A DNA stretch of 64,000 bases from Bartonella sp. AU55XJBT. Lineage in GTDB: Bacteria > Pseudomonadota > Alphaproteobacteria > Rhizobiales > Rhizobiaceae. The stretch spans positions 1-64,000 of the forward strand of contig NZ_JAQITC010000010.1 in the NCBI RefSeq assembly GCF_028618525.1, written 5' to 3'. This document shows, in pieces, positions 42,794-53,012 of the stretch. Both the position numbers and the translations under genes were made by a program. The notes under the pieces were generated by a model, which saw only the letters and a program-made list of their open reading frames with translations, had not been told where the DNA came from and did not search any database. How positions within the stretch are numbered: position 1 is the stretch's first letter; every line of letters starts with the position of its first letter.

Positions 42794-44419
42794 TTATTTT
42801 TCAATTTCACTATAAAAAACACGCGGCGCACTACTCCAAACCCATTTTTTGACATCAGGTGTCATCGCTATCACATTATATTTCTGAAAAATAAACGCAT
42901 AAGGTCCCCTTTGCATCAATTCACGTTGTAAATCCGCATAGAGTTGTGCTCGTTTTTGTGAATCCTTTTGAAACAAAGCCTCTTCAACCTTTTGATTCAT
43001 CTCTGTATCAAAATACCCATGTTGCCAACTAGGATAGGCTGTATTCTTTGCCTCAAACCGATTATCAGGATTATAAACAAGACGTGAAGCCATTGTATGA
43101 GGATCCGTAGATCCGCTATTCCATCCGATAAAAGTCGTATCAAAAGCTCGGGCATCCACCTTTGAAAACAACTGTGTCCCTGCGACACGTTCAATTTTAA
43201 GACGCACCCCCGCCTGTGCTGCACTATCTTGGAGTGACTGGGCAAGAGCTAAAGTATAAGGAGCATTTGAAACAAGAAAATTTGCCTCAAATCCATTTGG
43301 ATAACCAGCCTCTGCTAAAAGTTCCTTGGCTTTTTGAATATCAAGCTTAAAGGGTTGCCCTTCTTTTTCATCTAAAGCCCCAAAGTTGCCAAGAGGAATA
43401 AAACTTGCCCGTGGAATACCAATTCCTTTTAGAAGCTTTTTGCCAAAACCTTCATAGTCTATGAGATAGCGCATCGCTAGGCGCACTTTTTCCTTCGCAA
43501 AAATGGGATTTGTCGTATTAAATCCCCAATACATCATGCTTGGCACCAACACCTTTTCCACTTTAACATCTGTTGTTTTCTGTAGATCTGCAAGATCTTC
43601 AGGGGTCAAATTACGCGCAACATCAATATCGTGCTTTTGCAACAATAAACGTTGTGTTCCAGGCTCTGCCACATGACGAATGAGAATCTGCTTCAGTTTA
43701 GGAGCTTCTCCCCAATAATGAGAGCTTGCATGCAACAAAAGAGCTTCTCCAGGGCGCCAACTTTTTAACTGATAAGGACCAACACAAGCAGCATGCGTTT
43801 TCAAATACTGATTGCCCAGATCGCCATCTTTTTCATGCTTCATAATTGTCTCACGATCAAGCAAAGCAGTTACATGATTTGCAATAACATTATTAAGAAT
43901 AAGTTCTGCTGGATAAGGCTTTTCAAATTTTATTACCACCGTTTTCTCATCAGGGGCTTGCAAAGCATCATCAACATTTTGTTCTGTAATGCCATATTCA
44001 TTAAAAGTTGCCGCATCGGCCATTTTTAATTTAACAACCCGCTTCATCCCCCAAATAAGATCATTGGCGTTGGCTTCTCTCCCATCATTAAACTTCAAAC
44101 TATCACGCAAATGAAAGGTAATCACTGTACTGTGATCATCCCCAGCAACATCCCAATGTGTTGCTAAAGATGGAACTATTTTTGTTGGATCATCTGCCGC
44201 TGTACTCACCAAATTATCACAAATATTTTCAATAATTTCACTTGCATAAACATCATTACTTTGAGCTGGATCAAACGTACTGATTGCATCCATATTCCAA
44301 GCCATCACAAGAGTATTCGCCGGCGTTTTTGCTGCAACTTGTTGTGCAACCACTCCAAGGACCATAAGAGCAGACACAAGAGAGCTGCTCCTTTTCAATA
44401 TTTTTTTCTTCAAGCTCAT
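42794..44419 (-). CDS. dppA: DppA-like periplasmic binding protein (copy 2)
   Basis: This 541-residue SBP family 5 protein has a signal peptide (ALMVLGVVAQQVAA). It differs from copy 1 across much of the sequence. It is nearly the same as copy 5: positions 43636-43850 match 53855-54068 over about 220 bases with one difference in the first part. It has no permease or ATPase genes of its own and likely serves the dppBCDF system. It is separated from tag by about 1.3 kb. Confidence 0.88.
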   Translation of the reverse strand: MSLKKKILKRSSSLVSALMVLGVVAQQVAAKTPANTLVMAWNMDAISTFDPAQSNDVYASEIIENICDNLVSTAADDPTKIVPSLATHWDVAGDDHSTVITFHLRDSLKFNDGREANANDLIWGMKRVVKLKMADAATFNEYGITEQNVDDALQAPDEKTVVIKFEKPYPAELILNNVIANHVTALLDRETIMKHEKDGDLGNQYLKTHAACVGPYQLKSWRPGEALLLHASSHYWGEAPKLKQILIRHVAEPGTQRLLLQKHDIDVARNLTPEDLADLQKTTDVKVEKVLVPSMMYWGFNTTNPIFAKEKVRLAMRYLIDYEGFGKKLLKGIGIPRASFIPLGNFGALDEKEGQPFKLDIQKAKELLAEAGYPNGFEANFLVSNAPYTLALAQSLQDSAAQAGVRLKIERVAGTQLFSKVDARAFDTTFIGWNSGSTDPHTMASRLVYNPDNRFEAKNTAYPSWQHGYFDTEMNQKVEEALFQKDSQKRAQLYADLQRELMQRGPYAFIFQKYNVIAMTPDVKKWVWSSAPRVFYSEIEK

Positions 44420-45693
44420 AGACGTTCCCCTTTATTTTTTATCAATGAATGACACTGAAGTGACATGCAAATTTATAATCATAAAGGGCATCTTTATAAT
44501 TATAAAGATTGAGAAAATACGTTCTCATCACTTATACAGAGTCATCTCCTTTTAAATTCCATACACTTTATAAATTCATTAATTGATAGTCTTAATCAAA
44601 CCATAGTGAACATGGAATATATGTTTACCAACCAATATCACATACTTTTCATAATATTTCTTCGCACACAACAATAGACTCTATCAGCCTCTAATTAATC
44701 ATCAAAACAAAATTCATTATACAATTTTCCCCAAAGACATAACGAATATAAATCCTTCTAAACTTTAATTTGCATCATTGCTTTGCTGCTATAAAAATAA
44801 AATAACAAACAACATGCTGTAACAAAAACGTTTAGTTCCAAACAGCAACATACAGAGATTTAACGAAGCAATGGAGTGAATACCCGTCGGTCTAAGCTTA
44901 AATATCCTCCCCAAAACTGGAACTCACACGCAGCAACACCCCTGTCTTAATGGTAGAAAGTTATCAGATAAAAAAAACTAACACAAGCAGCTTGAGTTAT
45001 TTAACGTCAATTTTTCATCGCAGCATTTTATTTTGTATCACTTAGAAAGGTCTTGAACGATCGACCACCCCACAAATAAACCACCGATTATACAACCCAA
45101 GCAAAATATAATAATACAACACCAGCCCTATCTAAAAACCATTTTGCATTTATCAATAAACATGAATAAAATATTCATTACGTATAATAATGTCCATGGC
45201 ATTAACCGAGATAAAAACACCTCTTCTAAACCATTTCAAATGCCAAGCACTGTACATAATATTTTAAGACTGGCAAAGTGTGTGTAATAGTACAGGCTCA
45301 TTCCTTCATAAGCGTAAGATAGTGATGCTCAATAGCTTCACTCTTATACCATTCACCAGCACCGTTGAAAATGAGTTTAGGAGCGAAATGTTTTTTAGGA
45401 AAGCACATGAATTAGCACCCCAATGGTATCTTGCTTTATATATAAAATATCATCCTTATCTAACTCCAGGTACAGGATAGTTAAGATATTACGCTTTTTT
45501 GTATTTGTTTTTTCATTCTCAAAAGTATACCTTTGTCATTTTGAAGGCTAACAACAATAAGAAAATATCACTATACGTATCCTCTGTATACTTCAATTAT
45601 CTTATACAAGTGAGTTATATCATCTGCATATTGATGAAAAAATTCAATGACTTTCCTGTTGGTCACTGCGCTTATGACAAAAACTTTACCAGT
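44420..45693. other. 1.27-kb gap between dppA copy 2 and tag, no gene seen
   Basis: The sequence is AT-rich with stops in all frames. A 66-codon plus-strand frame at 45280-45480 has no ribosome-binding site or recognisable family. The segment just upstream of copy 2 (44462-44500) could be a very worn piece of the xseA repeat seen upstream of copies 3-5, but similarity is too low to call. Confidence 0.45.
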
Positions 45694-46296
45694 TTATCGA
45701 CAAAAACACCCTTCAAGATGATCATTGACAATCCCTACAGACTGCATAAAAGCATAACAAATCGTGGGACCAACAAACGTCCAGCCGCGCCTCTTTAAAT
45801 CTTGAGAAAGACGTATAGAAGCTGGAGTGATGGGATTTGCTAACAATGTTTGAAAATCTATCTTTTCATAACGCTCCGATTGTGGTGGCTGAAAAGACCA
45901 AAAATAGTGGGACAAACTCCCCCACTCGGTTATAATTTCCTGTGCTCTCAAGGCATTATTAAGCACTGAACGAATTTTTCCTTGATGACGAACAATGCCT
46001 TTATTCTGCATCAACATTTGCACCTTTAGCGCATCGTAATGAGCAATCTTTTCAAAGTGAAAATCATCAAATGCAATGCGAAAAGAAGAGCGTTTTTTTA
46101 AAATCGTAAACCAAGAAAGCCCCGCTTGGAAACCTTCAAGACAAATTTTTTCAAACAGAGGAATATCCTCAAAAACAGGTTTTCCCCATTCGTTATCATG
46201 ATAAGCGCAATAAAGTGGATCCGTTCCTGCCCATGCGCAACGAACTTTTCCATCCACTCCCTTAAGAAGACCATCGGCAAGCATAATCTTTACCAT
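45694..46296 (-). CDS. tag: DNA-3-methyladenine glycosylase I
   Basis: This protein of about 200 residues is Tag, which removes 3-methyladenine from DNA (base excision repair). It contains CAWAGTDPLYCAYHDNEWG, 'KICLEGFQAGLSWFTILKKR' and 'GWTFVGPTICYAFMQSVGIV'. The zinc-binding ligands are in CAW, YHDNEW and DHLEGC. The start is uncertain: 46296 lies one base after the xseA stop; 46320 would overlap it. It is read with xseA. Confidence 0.92.
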   Translation of the reverse strand: MVKIMLADGLLKGVDGKVRCAWAGTDPLYCAYHDNEWGKPVFEDIPLFEKICLEGFQAGLSWFTILKKRSSFRIAFDDFHFEKIAHYDALKVQMLMQNKGIVRHQGKIRSVLNNALRAQEIITEWGSLSHYFWSFQPPQSERYEKIDFQTLLANPITPASIRLSQDLKRRGWTFVGPTICYAFMQSVGIVNDHLEGCFCR

Positions 46297-46297
46297 A

Positions 46298-47728
46298 TTA
46301 AAAGAGTGTTCCTTGATCATCGCTTGGCGACTTTATCTTCCTATGTTTTGAACGTGTCGGAGAAACAGGCTCTTGTGTTACAACACAGATATCTCCGTCA
46401 AAAAAGCGCAAATTTATTGGTCCACTTTCCGGAAACTGTACCAACCGTTTAATAGGTTTATGATCTTGCCCCAAAGCCAAAACAAAACCACGCTCTAAAA
46501 TATTCTGATAAGAAGTGCTTTTTAAAAGCCTACATACCAACTCTAACGCCGCGCGTTGTTTTTCTACACTGCGCATAAAAGCACGATGAAGGCGTGCCGT
46601 ATATTCCTTTGTGTGGCGTTGTGCTTTTTCACTCTTTAACAAACGTGGCGAAAGACGGAGGTGAAGGGCATGAAAAGAAAAACGTTTTTTATCGTAGCTC
46701 ACACAAAGAGCACGCTGTAACCGACTTGAAATTTCATCAAAACCACGCCGCGGTAGAGCAAAAAGTTGGTCGACAGTGGGAAGACCTCGTCTGGCTGCAC
46801 GCAACTTTTGTTGATGAAAATCAAAAGAACGTGCAAGTCCTTTACGCAAACGTGCCCCAAGTGACGCAACACTTACTTCAAGATCAAGCTTAACAGGAAC
46901 AGCCTTTTCTGCAGCTCCTGTAGGGGTTGGAGCACGCCAATCAGCGACATAATCAATCAAAGTCCAGTCTGTTTCATGCCCAACAGCGGAAATAACGGGA
47001 AGGTCAGAAGCATAAATAGCACGAACAACAGCCTCGTCATTAAACCCCCACAAATCTTCTAAACTTCCCCCTCCTCGTGCAACAATAAGCAGATCAGGCT
47101 TTGGAATATGCCCTCCTGAAGCAAGTGCATTAAAACCTTCAACAGCAGCAGCCACTTCGCTCCCGCTTGTTTCCCCCTGAACACGGACAGGCCAAACCAA
47201 AATATGCAACGGAAAACGATCAGAGATACGATGAATAATATCGCGAATAACAGCCCCCGTTGGTGATGTTACAACACCAATAATTCGAGGCATATAAGGC
47301 AAGGGCTTTTTCTTTGCTTCATCAAATAAGCCTTCTTCTGCAAATTTTTTCTTACGATTTTCAAGAAGAGTCATCAAAGCACCAACCCCTGTTGGTTCAA
47401 GAGCTTCAATGACAATTTGATATTTCGATGACCCTGGATAAGTCGTAAGCTTGCCGACAGCAATAACTTCCATTCCTTCTTCAGGAGGGAATTTGAGCTT
47501 TTCCATAAACCCGCGCCAAATAACAGCTTCCAACCGCGCCTTATCATCTTTTAAGGCAAAATAAGCATGTCCCGAAGCATGAGCACCGCGGTAACCCGAG
47601 ATCTCCCCACGTACCCGTACATATCCAAACTTTTCCTCAACAACACGCTTTAAAGCACCAGCTATTTCGGAAACAGTAAATTCCGCAATATTCGTTGCAA
47701 CTGGCTTTTCACCAAACAAACTTACCAT
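46298..47728 (-). CDS. xseA: Exodeoxyribonuclease VII large subunit
   Basis: This 476-residue protein has an N-terminal OB fold ('[32 protein letters not shown]') and the catalytic core ('[24 protein letters not shown]', '[25 protein letters not shown]', '[28 protein letters not shown]'). A helical C-terminus follows. With XseB it degrades single-stranded DNA. It sits inside the dppA array and is the intact source of the worn copies upstream of dppA copies 3, 4 and 5. Confidence 0.95.
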   Translation of the reverse strand: MVSLFGEKPVATNIAEFTVSEIAGALKRVVEEKFGYVRVRGEISGYRGAHASGHAYFALKDDKARLEAVIWRGFMEKLKFPPEEGMEVIAVGKLTTYPGSSKYQIVIEALEPTGVGALMTLLENRKKKFAEEGLFDEAKKKPLPYMPRIIGVVTSPTGAVIRDIIHRISDRFPLHILVWPVRVQGETSGSEVAAAVEGFNALASGGHIPKPDLLIVARGGGSLEDLWGFNDEAVVRAIYASDLPVISAVGHETDWTLIDYVADWRAPTPTGAAEKAVPVKLDLEVSVASLGARLRKGLARSFDFHQQKLRAARRGLPTVDQLFALPRRGFDEISSRLQRALCVSYDKKRFSFHALHLRLSPRLLKSEKAQRHTKEYTARLHRAFMRSVEKQRAALELVCRLLKSTSYQNILERGFVLALGQDHKPIKRLVQFPESGPINLRFFDGDICVVTQEPVSPTRSKHRKIKSPSDDQGTLF

Positions 47729-48126
47729 TTTTCAACTCTTTACGCCCATTTTGTGGATCTTTTCAAAACAACGCATCTTTAATTTTTTAACGTATAGCTT
47801 CACACAATACCCGTGGTAGCAATGAGGGAACAACCTCTACCCTTAATCTCAAACTGATGATCAAAAATCATCAAGGTTTAAAATATACTGATTATTTCGT
47901 CCAAAGTTTTATCAACGACAGTGAAAATATTCAATCTCAACATCCATAAAAATTTAATGAGAAAAAATCTCTTTCTAAAAGAGCTATATCTTGAGAAAAT
48001 CTTTCCTATACAACGGATAGATTTGTTAGCGATAAACTTCAACGTTTTGCAAAATTTTTAAATCCTATGCAAAACGTCGAAGATATTGTGATCGTATTTT
48101 TATAAGTTATAACATTGAAAACAGGT
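47729..48126. other. Spacer between xseA and dppA copy 3
   Basis: It carries the 15-bp hairpin at 48037-48082 and xseA promoter sequence. The same spacer, diverged, is found between each worn xseA copy and the next dppA. Confidence 0.6.
48037..48082 (-). repeat. Covarying hairpin after dppA copy 3
   Basis: On the minus strand CTTCGACGTTTTGCA and TGCAAAACGTTGAAG pair over all 15 positions with one G-U pair. It begins 44 bases after the dppA stop and is followed by TTTATCG. Equivalent stems follow copies 4 and 5. Confidence 0.7.
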
Positions 48127-49758
48127 TTATTTTTCAACGGAAGCATAAAAAATACGTGGTGCACCATTCCACACCCATTTTTTTACATCAGGTGTCATAG
48201 CGACAGTATTATATGTCTGATAGATAAAAGCATAAGGTCCTTTTTGCATAAAATCACGCTGTAAATCAGCATACATTTGTGCCCGTTTCTGTGGATCTCT
48301 TTGAAAGAGGGCATCTTTCACCTTCTTATTCATATCTTCATCCAAATAGCCATGGCACCAACTAGGATAGCCTGTGTTTTTAGCCTCAAACCGATTATCA
48401 GGGTTTAAAATAAAACGTGAAGCCATTGTATGAGGATCTGCAGAAGAATTATTCCATCCTATAAAAATGGTATCAAAACTGCGTGCATAAAGTTTTGAAA
48501 ACAACTGCGTACCGATAAAATGTTCAATCTTAAAGCGCACACCCACCTTTTTTGCATTATCTTGAATGGACTGAGCAATAGGCAAAGCAAAAGGATAAGG
48601 AGATTTTCCTGCAAAAATATTGGCCTCAAAGCCATTTGGATACCCTGCCTCCGTTAAAAGCTGCTTGGCTTTTTGAAGATCAAGTTTAAAAGGTTGCCCT
48701 TCTTTTTCATCCAAAGCCCCAAAATTACCAAGAGGAATAAAGCTTGCCCGTGGAATACCAACATCTTTAAGAAGCGTTTTTCCCAAAGTATCATAATCGA
48801 TAAGATAGCGCATTGCCAAACGCACTTTTTCATTGGCAAAAATAGGATTTGTCACATTGAATCCCCATACGATCAGAGATGGCGCCAACACTTTTTCAAC
48901 CTTAATATCTGTTGTTGCTTGAAGATCGGCTATATTTTCTGGTGTCAAATTACGCGCCACATCAATATCGTGTTTTTCCAACAGCAAGCGTTGTGTTCCA
49001 GGCTCTGCAATATGACGAATTAAGATTTTCTTCAATTTGGGCGCCTCACCCCAATAATGGGAACTTGCCCGCAATAAAATCCCTTCTCCAGGACGCCAAC
49101 TTTCTAACCGATAAGGACCAACACAAGCAGCATGACTTGCCAAATAGCGATTTCCCATATCACCATCTTGTTCATGTTTCATAAGGGTCTCACGATCAAG
49201 CAAAGCAACAGTACGATTAGTGGAAATATTGCTCAGAATAAGCTCTGCTGGATAAGGTTTATCAAATTTCATCACCACGGTCTTCTCATCGGGTGCTTGA
49301 AAAGCCTCATCAACATTTTGTTCTGTGATACCATATTCATTAAAAGTTGCTGCATTAGACAGCTTCAGTTTGACAACTCGCCTCATCCCCCAAACAAGAT
49401 CACGAGCACCAGCAGGACGACCATCATTAAACTTCAAACCATCGCGCAAATGAAAAGTAATCGCTGTACTCTGGTCATCGCTTACAACATCCCAACTCTT
49501 TGCCAAAGAAGGAACGATTTTAGTTCCATCATTTTTAGCAGAATCAACCAAATTATCACAAACGTTGATAACAATTTCAGCACCATAACGGTCATTGAGC
49601 TGCGCAGGATCAAAATTACTAATCGCATCGAGATCCCAAGCCATCACGAGGGTATCAGCCGGTGTTTTTGCTGCAACTTGTTGCGCAAACATCCCCAAAA
49701 CAATAATAGCAGAAATAAAAGGACTGCTCCTTTTGAATATCTTTCTTTTTAACTTCAT
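48127..49758 (-). CDS. dppA: DppA-like periplasmic binding protein (copy 3)
   Basis: This 543-residue protein has a signal peptide (MKLKRKIFKRSSPFISAIIV). It is very close to copy 4 (e.g. 'GNRYLASHAACVGPY' and 'KSPYPFALPIAQSIQDNAKK' in both). It is followed by the hairpin and the intact xseA. Substrate may be peptide or heme; only family membership is visible. Confidence 0.88.
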   Translation of the reverse strand: MKLKRKIFKRSSPFISAIIVLGMFAQQVAAKTPADTLVMAWDLDAISNFDPAQLNDRYGAEIVINVCDNLVDSAKNDGTKIVPSLAKSWDVVSDDQSTAITFHLRDGLKFNDGRPAGARDLVWGMRRVVKLKLSNAATFNEYGITEQNVDEAFQAPDEKTVVMKFDKPYPAELILSNISTNRTVALLDRETLMKHEQDGDMGNRYLASHAACVGPYRLESWRPGEGILLRASSHYWGEAPKLKKILIRHIAEPGTQRLLLEKHDIDVARNLTPENIADLQATTDIKVEKVLAPSLIVWGFNVTNPIFANEKVRLAMRYLIDYDTLGKTLLKDVGIPRASFIPLGNFGALDEKEGQPFKLDLQKAKQLLTEAGYPNGFEANIFAGKSPYPFALPIAQSIQDNAKKVGVRFKIEHFIGTQLFSKLYARSFDTIFIGWNNSSADPHTMASRFILNPDNRFEAKNTGYPSWCHGYLDEDMNKKVKDALFQRDPQKRAQMYADLQRDFMQKGPYAFIYQTYNTVAMTPDVKKWVWNGAPRIFYASVEK

Positions 49759-49807
49759 AGATTTATCCCTTTAAAGTTTATTGTGTAAATTTCCCTTGCA
49801 ACAGGAA

Positions 49808-50430
49808 CGTGCAAAAATAAAAAGATCAGGCTTAGAAAACACACCTCCTAAAGACAAAATATCAAACCCTTTAAACAGCAAAAGCAGCCCCCCTAGACAA
49901 CATTAGTAGCTAAAACAAAAGAGACAACGAAAAATGATTTGATAAACAATGAGGAGCACCACAAATGACAGCGCCTGTTGATGATGTCACAACATCTGTA
50001 ACTTTGAACATACAGACTAAAGATCTTCTTTATCGCACCAAACAAAATTTCTGCTTTAAAAATTTTTTGCGAGTTTCTAAAAAGAATCTTCAGAACACCA
50101 ACTTCGGTTATTTTAAAAACCTCAATCACCCTTTGATACTTTAACAATCCTCACAAGCATAGTTTTCATCAATGCCCACTCCTCTCCTTTCTCAAAAGGA
50201 AATTTGAGCATTTCGATGCCCCCATACAAAGGACAATCTCCGGACAATCTCCAGCCTCTCATCATTTTTTAGGAAAGACGATAAATTTGAAGCATTCGCT
50301 CCACAATAATCTCATATTCCCCCAACGCATCTACATATAACCCAATTTTTTCTCAATAGCACACTTTAAGGTCCCCGCTTTTTCTAAAAAAAATACTAAA
50401 TTCTGCTTATATTCAGTATGCCCATTTCTT
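49808..50430 (-). pseudogene. xseA: Decayed xseA 5' fragment A
   Basis: On the minus strand parts of xseA can be read in order. A KLKFP-like piece (50190-50225) comes first, then VVTSSTGAVI (about 49960-49995), then a stretch matching xseA 47076-47160 (49808-49892, GCCTGATC and TTGCACG kept). Many indels and stops are present. It ends just before the dppA copy 3 leader. Confidence 0.7.
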
Positions 50431-50580
50431 AAACAAATAAATTTTTTATTTCACTTAAGATTGAAATCTCCAATCCTAATGCCTATATATAGGAATTTTT
50501 ATAAAATGCATAGCCCTTCTTTCAAGAAGAGTATGTTAGAATTATTCTGTAATGTATTTTAAATCCATTTTACCGATAAA

Positions 50581-50626
50581 CTTCGATATTTTGCAAAGCT
50601 TTTAAACCTTGTACAAAACACCGAAG
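50581..50626 (-). repeat. Covarying hairpin after dppA copy 4
   Basis: On the minus strand CTTCGGTGTTTTGTA pairs with TGCAAAATATCGAAG in 15 positions using G-U pairs. It starts 48 bases after the stop of dppA copy 4. Confidence 0.65.
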
Positions 50627-50674
50627 ATATCATCATCACATTCATCGTTGTATGTTACAACATTGAAAACATGC

Positions 50675-52306
50675 TTATTTTTCAATGGCATTATAAAAAA
50701 TACGTGGTGCACTATTCCACACCCATTTTTTTACATCAGGTGTCATAGCGATAATACTATATGTCTGATAGATAAAGGCAAAAGGTCCTTTTTGCATAAA
50801 ATCACGCTGTAAGGCAGCATAGATTTGTGCCCGTTTCTGTGGATCTTTTTGAAATAAGGCTTCCTGAACCTTTTTATTCATATCTTCATCCAAATAGCCA
50901 TGGCACCAACTAGGATAGCCTGTATTTTTAGCCTCAAACCGATTATCCGGATTATAAACAAGACGTGAAGCCATTGTATAAGGATCTGCAGAATCGTTAT
51001 TCCATCCCATAAAAATTGTATCAAAACTCCGTGCATAAAGTTTTGAAAACAACTGCGTACCGATAAAATGTTCAATTTTAAAGTGCACACCTATTTTTTT
51101 TGCATTGTCTTGGATAGACTGAGCAATAGGCAAAGCAAAAGGATAAGGAGATTTTCCTGCAAAAATATTGGCCTCAAAACCATTTGGATACCCTGCCTCC
51201 GTTAAAAGCTGCTTGGCTTTTTGAAGATCAAGTTTAAAAGGTTGCCCTTCTTTTTCATCCAAAGCTCCAAGATTGCCAATGGGAATAAAGCTTGCCCGTG
51301 GAATACCAACATCTTTAAGAAGCGTCTTTCCCAAAGTATCATAATCGATAAGATAGCGCATTGCCAAACGCACTTTTTCATTAGCAAAAATAGGATTTGT
51401 CACATTGAATCCCCACATGATCACAGATGGAGCCAACACTTTTTCAATCTTAGTATCTGTTGTTGCTTGAAGATCGGCTATATCTTCTGGCATCAAATTA
51501 CGCGCCACATCAATATCGTGTTTTTCCAACAATAAACGTTGTGTCCCAGGCTCAGCAATATGACGAATGAGAATCTGCTTCAATTTTGCTGGCCCTCCCC
51601 AATAATGGGAACTTGCACGCAACAAAATTGCCTCTCCAGAACGCCAGTTTACTAATTGATAAGGACCAACACAAGCAGCGTGACTTGCCAAATAGCGATT
51701 TCCCATATCACCATCTTGTTCGTGTTTCATGATTGTTTCACGATCAAGTAAAGCCGCAACACGAGTCGTAAGAATATGTCCAAGGATTATTTCTGCTGGA
51801 TAAAGCTTGTCAAACTTCATCACCACTGTCTTTTCATCGGGTGCTTGAAGAGTAGAATCAACATTTTGTTCTGTAATGCCATATTCGTTAAATATTGCCG
51901 CTGCCGACAACTTCAATTTGACAACCCGCCTCATCCCCCAAACAAGATCATGAGCACCAGCAGGACGACCATCATTAAACTTCAAATCATCACGCAAATG
52001 AAAAGTAATGACTGTACCCCCGCCTTCATTTGAAACATCCCAACTCTTTGCTAAAGAAGGCGCTATTTTAGCTGCATCATCTGTAGCGGAATCAATGAGG
52101 TTGTCACAAATATTAGCAACGATTTCATTGCCATAGCGTTCATTGATCTGCGCAGGATCAAAAGTCTCGATTGAATCAAGATTCAAAGCCATTACAAGGG
52201 TATCGGCCGGTGTTTTTGCTGAAACTGGTTGTACAGCCATCCCCAGAGCCATAAGAGCAGAAACAAAAGGACTGCTCCCTTTTAATATTTTTCTTTTTAA
52301 ATTCAT
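50675..52306 (-). CDS. dppA: DppA-like periplasmic binding protein (copy 4)
   Basis: This 543-residue SBP family 5 protein is a close sister of copy 3; differences are concentrated in the N-terminal third (ISNF/IETF, LTTRVAALL) and in a few ligand-loop positions. It has a signal peptide and no permease nearby. Confidence 0.88.
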   Translation of the reverse strand: MNLKRKILKGSSPFVSALMALGMAVQPVSAKTPADTLVMALNLDSIETFDPAQINERYGNEIVANICDNLIDSATDDAAKIAPSLAKSWDVSNEGGGTVITFHLRDDLKFNDGRPAGAHDLVWGMRRVVKLKLSAAAIFNEYGITEQNVDSTLQAPDEKTVVMKFDKLYPAEIILGHILTTRVAALLDRETIMKHEQDGDMGNRYLASHAACVGPYQLVNWRSGEAILLRASSHYWGGPAKLKQILIRHIAEPGTQRLLLEKHDIDVARNLMPEDIADLQATTDTKIEKVLAPSVIMWGFNVTNPIFANEKVRLAMRYLIDYDTLGKTLLKDVGIPRASFIPIGNLGALDEKEGQPFKLDLQKAKQLLTEAGYPNGFEANIFAGKSPYPFALPIAQSIQDNAKKIGVHFKIEHFIGTQLFSKLYARSFDTIFMGWNNDSADPYTMASRLVYNPDNRFEAKNTGYPSWCHGYLDEDMNKKVQEALFQKDPQKRAQIYAALQRDFMQKGPFAFIYQTYSIIAMTPDVKKWVWNSAPRIFYNAIEK

Positions 52307-52356
52307 AGATTTCTCCCTTTAAAGGTTATTGGATAAATTTTCCATGCTACAAAGAT

Positions 52357-52780
52357 ACGCAAAATAATAAAATGGGATGAACCATAGGCTCCAAGAGATA
52401 AAGTTTTAAAACCTTCACTCCAAAACCTCTTTTAATATCATCAAAGCGCTCCCCCTATTGGCTCAAGTACCTTAATAACAAAGAACCTTCATAAGAATTT
52501 GAAATATCGATAAAACAGAAAAATTCGTCAATTTGCCAATGCAACGACCTTTACTCTTTCTTCAAGTTTTTGCTTCACTCCCTTAAAAACAACACCTTCC
52601 AATTGGCATCTCATCATTTTTCACAGCAAAAGAAAACACGGAGATCATAAAAAACTGATATTCCTCGCCTTCTCAATATACTTCCATAAAGAATTTTTGC
52701 TTCAATATTGCAAAGCCTTTTATCCTTTAGAAATAATAAATTATGCGACATTGGTTGTACGTTTTTTTTTCAGCAAAGAA
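52357..52780 (-). pseudogene. xseA: Decayed xseA 5' fragment B
   Basis: Nucleotide similarity to xseA runs in order. The region around 52427-52610 matches xseA 47370-47540 (e.g. GCGCTTTGATGA and CTTGAGCCAATAGGGG on the minus strand). The end (52357-52430) matches the 47076-47160 block. The xseA start-codon equivalent is near 52775. Stops and indels are frequent. Confidence 0.75.
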
Positions 52781-52920
52781 ATTGCCTCTTTCCCATTCAG
52801 AGAAGTTGATATGTTCAATCTTAACATTCACACGAACACACCTTCAATGAGAAGAAAAAATCTCTCTTCACAGAATGTCTTGAAAAGATCTTCAACAACA
52901 CACGCACTCCTCAGCCATAA

Positions 52921-52965
52921 ATTCGGCGTATTGTAAAGCTCAAAAACTTATGCAAAACGCCGAAT
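52921..52965 (-). repeat. Covarying hairpin after dppA copy 5
   Basis: On the minus strand ATTCGGCGTTTTGCA pairs with TACAATACGCCGAAT at 13 of 15 positions. The outer pair is A-U where copies 3 and 4 have C-G. It starts 47 bases after the stop. Confidence 0.65.
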
Positions 52966-53012
52966 ATATTATGGCTATGCTTTTTATCTATTTGACAGCA
53001 TTAAAGACCCAC

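Larger units (their letters stand above)
49759..50674. other. Gap upstream of dppA copy 3, decayed xseA copy
   Basis: Most of this 916-bp stretch is a worn 5' half of xseA (see the pseudogene feature), followed by the spacer and hairpin of copy 4. No intact gene is present. Confidence 0.6.
52307..53012. other. Gap upstream of dppA copy 4, decayed xseA copy
   Basis: The 706-bp stretch consists of worn xseA fragment B (52357-52780) and the diverged spacer with the hairpin behind dppA copy 5. Confidence 0.6.

Noticed and set aside
45280..45480. 66-codon plus-strand frame
   Set aside because: No ribosome-binding site, no family; the region has many stops.
49893..50147. 84-codon minus-strand frame in the dppA gap
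   Set aside because: It falls within the worn xseA copy in a different frame and has no support of its own.
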